A stretch of DNA of 6,086 nt from Acidobacteriaceae bacterium (GTDB lineage Bacteria; Acidobacteriota; Terriglobia; Terriglobales; Acidobacteriaceae). The notes under the pieces are model-generated. The model did not search any database. It was not told the origin of the DNA and worked only from the letters and a program-made list of their open reading frames with translations. Position numbers and translations under genes: made by a program. The stretch is from assembly GCA_003154055.1 (NCBI GenBank), contig PMCH01000353.1, positions 2,700-8,785 on the forward strand. The letters are read 5' to 3'. Positions 5,008 through 6,086 of the stretch are shown here, piece after piece (the stretch's first letter is position 1; every line of letters starts with the position of its first letter).

Positions 5008-6086
5008 ATGTCAACCGCCTGGACTTCCCGCTACGCCCAGCGCACGAAGAACATCAAAAGCTCGGCCATCCGCGAGCTCCTGAAGATTACTGAGAACCCC
5101 AAAATCATTTCTTTTGCCGGCGGCCTGCCCGCCCCGGAGGTTTTCCCGACTGAGCGCTTTCGTGAAGCTTGTAACAAGGTCCTGGACAAGCAGGCGCGCC
5201 TGGCCCTCCAGTACGGCGCGACCGAAGGCTACGAGCCGTTGCGGGAAATGATCGCGCGCCACACGGCCCGGTACGGCGTGAAGGCGAAGCCCGAGAACGT
5301 GATGATCACCTCCGGCTCGCAGCAGGCGCTGGATCTGATCGGCAAGCTGTTGATCAACTCCGGTGACCGCGTGCTGGTCGAAGCGCCCACCTATCTTGGA
5401 GCTTTGCAGGCCTTCAATGTGTATGGCGCGGAGTACGTGTGCGTGCCGAGTGACAATGACGGCCTTCGCACCGAGCAACTGGAATCGTCGCTGCGACTGG
5501 GGCCAAAGTTCATGTACGTGTTGCCGAACTTCCAGAACCCGGGCGGGACGACGCTCGCTGAAGGCCGCCGCCACGAACTGGTTTTGTTGGCCGACCGCTA
5601 TGGAATCCCAATCATCGAGGACGATCCGTATGGCCAGCTCCGCTATGAGGGCGAGCACCTTGCGCCGCTGATCATGCTCGATCGGCAGAACCTGCGCCGC
5701 GACGACGGATACAACATCGGCAACGTGATTTACCTGAGCACGTTTTCGAAAACCCTGGCGCCGGGACTGCGTTTGGGATGGATTGTGGCGCCGCCAGACG
5801 TGATCTCCAAACTTGTGCAGCTCAAGCAGGGCGCCGACCTGCACACCTCGACGTTTGTCCAGATGGTGGCCTACGAAGTGGCGCGCGATAACTTCCTCGA
5901 CGAGCACATCAAGCTGATTCGCCGCGTCTATCGCGAGCGGCGCGACGTGATGATGGAATCGCTCGCCCAGCACTGTCCACCGGAAGTTACCTGGACGCGT
6001 CCACAAGGCGGCTTATTCCTGTGGGTGACCTTGCCCGAGGGGATGGATTGCCACCAGGTATTTGAGGCGGCTATCAAAGAGAATGT
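5008..6086 (+). CDS. LysN-like PLP-dependent aminotransferase, class I/II fold (3' end cut)
   Basis: An open frame of 359 complete codons runs off the window. It encodes a fold-type I aminotransferase that moves an amino group between an amino acid and a 2-oxo acid using pyridoxal phosphate. From memory it closely follows Thermus LysN (2-aminoadipate aminotransferase) and related broad-range enzymes. Shared blocks are SSAIRELLKIT (18-28), ISFAGGLPAPEVFP (34-47), LQYGATEGYEPLR (67-79), TSGSQQALDL (101-110), NFQNPGG (174-180), IIEDDPYG (202-209), STFSKTLAPGLRLGW (244-258) and KQGADLHT (273-280). Lys248 should carry the PLP Schiff base. Asn177 and an Asp in EDDPY should hold the ring, and Arg255 lies in the phosphate-contacting segment. 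The family is about 400 residues, so some 40 residues, including the substrate-carboxylate Arg, lie beyond the window. The N-terminus has no GntR-type HTH, so this is an enzyme, not a MocR regulator. Substrate is not certain: lysine, aromatic or branched-chain roles are possible. Confidence 0.93.
   Translation, partial: MSTAWTSRYAQRTKNIKSSAIRELLKITENPKIISFAGGLPAPEVFPTERFREACNKVLDKQARLALQYGATEGYEPLREMIARHTARYGVKAKPENVMITSGSQQALDLIGKLLINSGDRVLVEAPTYLGALQAFNVYGAEYVCVPSDNDGLRTEQLESSLRLGPKFMYVLPNFQNPGGTTLAEGRRHELVLLADRYGIPIIEDDPYGQLRYEGEHLAPLIMLDRQNLRRDDGYNIGNVIYLSTFSKTLAPGLRLGWIVAPPDVISKLVQLKQGADLHTSTFVQMVAYEVARDNFLDEHIKLIRRVYRERRDVMMESLAQHCPPEVTWTRPQGGLFLWVTLPEGMDCHQVFEAAIKEN

Noticed and set aside
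5011..6006. Open frame of 331 codons on the minus strand opposite the aminotransferase
   Set aside because: The + strand frame matches the LysN-like family motif by motif. The minus-strand product is rich in His, Arg and Gln with no family features and is a shadow.
5008..6086. MocR/PdxR-type regulator (GntR HTH fused to an aminotransferase)
   Set aside because: The protein starts directly with the aminotransferase N-terminal segment. There is no HTH domain, and the catalytic Lys is present as in true enzymes.

Overview
The window is GC-rich, about 60% by eye, and carries five protein genes, all on the + strand. No rRNA, tRNA, CRISPR array or insertion sequence is visible. The hfq-hflX pair, the codon use, the long Ala-rich Hfq tail and the small dispersed-looking hairpins suggest an Acidobacteriota-type soil bacterium. 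That assignment is an inference from general resemblance, not a search result.

Region 1 (1-1813) is a housekeeping RNA/ribosome pair. It holds hfq (Sm-like RNA chaperone, 72-380) and, 11 nt later, hflX (ribosome-splitting GTPase, 392-1813, non-ATG start). In many bacteria these two follow miaA. The first 71 bases hold only the hfq leader and a strong ribosome binding site, with no recognisable end of an upstream gene. Bases 1814-1929 are an intergenic stretch with a UUCG hairpin, a candidate sigma-54 promoter and a 10-bp palindrome.

Region 2 (1930-4824) is a two-component operon. It encodes a membrane sensor kinase with about six transmembrane helices (1930-3405) and, 6 nt later, an NtrC-family response regulator with receiver, AAA+ and Fis-type HTH domains (3412-4824). 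The regulator keeps Asp52, Walker A, GAFTGA and the HTH, so it should activate sigma-54 promoters. A 16-nt exact match to the sigma-54 consensus lies in the kinase coding sequence, on the same strand and upstream of the regulator gene. This is the most notable signal in the window. The stimulus and target genes cannot be read from the sequence.

Region 3 (4825-6086) starts with 183 bp of non-coding DNA full of small symmetric elements. These include a perfect 8-bp-stem hairpin just after the regulator, a GTGA-N6-TCAC palindrome of CRP/FNR-operator geometry and three GTCACC direct repeats. It is followed by the first 359 codons of a LysN-like PLP-dependent aminotransferase, cut by the window end.

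Overall this is mostly ordinary core-genome content. I see no convincing new multi-gene system. The points worth a second look are regulatory: the intragenic sigma-54 match, the intergenic sigma-54 candidate and the operator cluster before the aminotransferase. The uncertain N-terminus and unusual ATP-site residues of the sensor kinase also merit checking.
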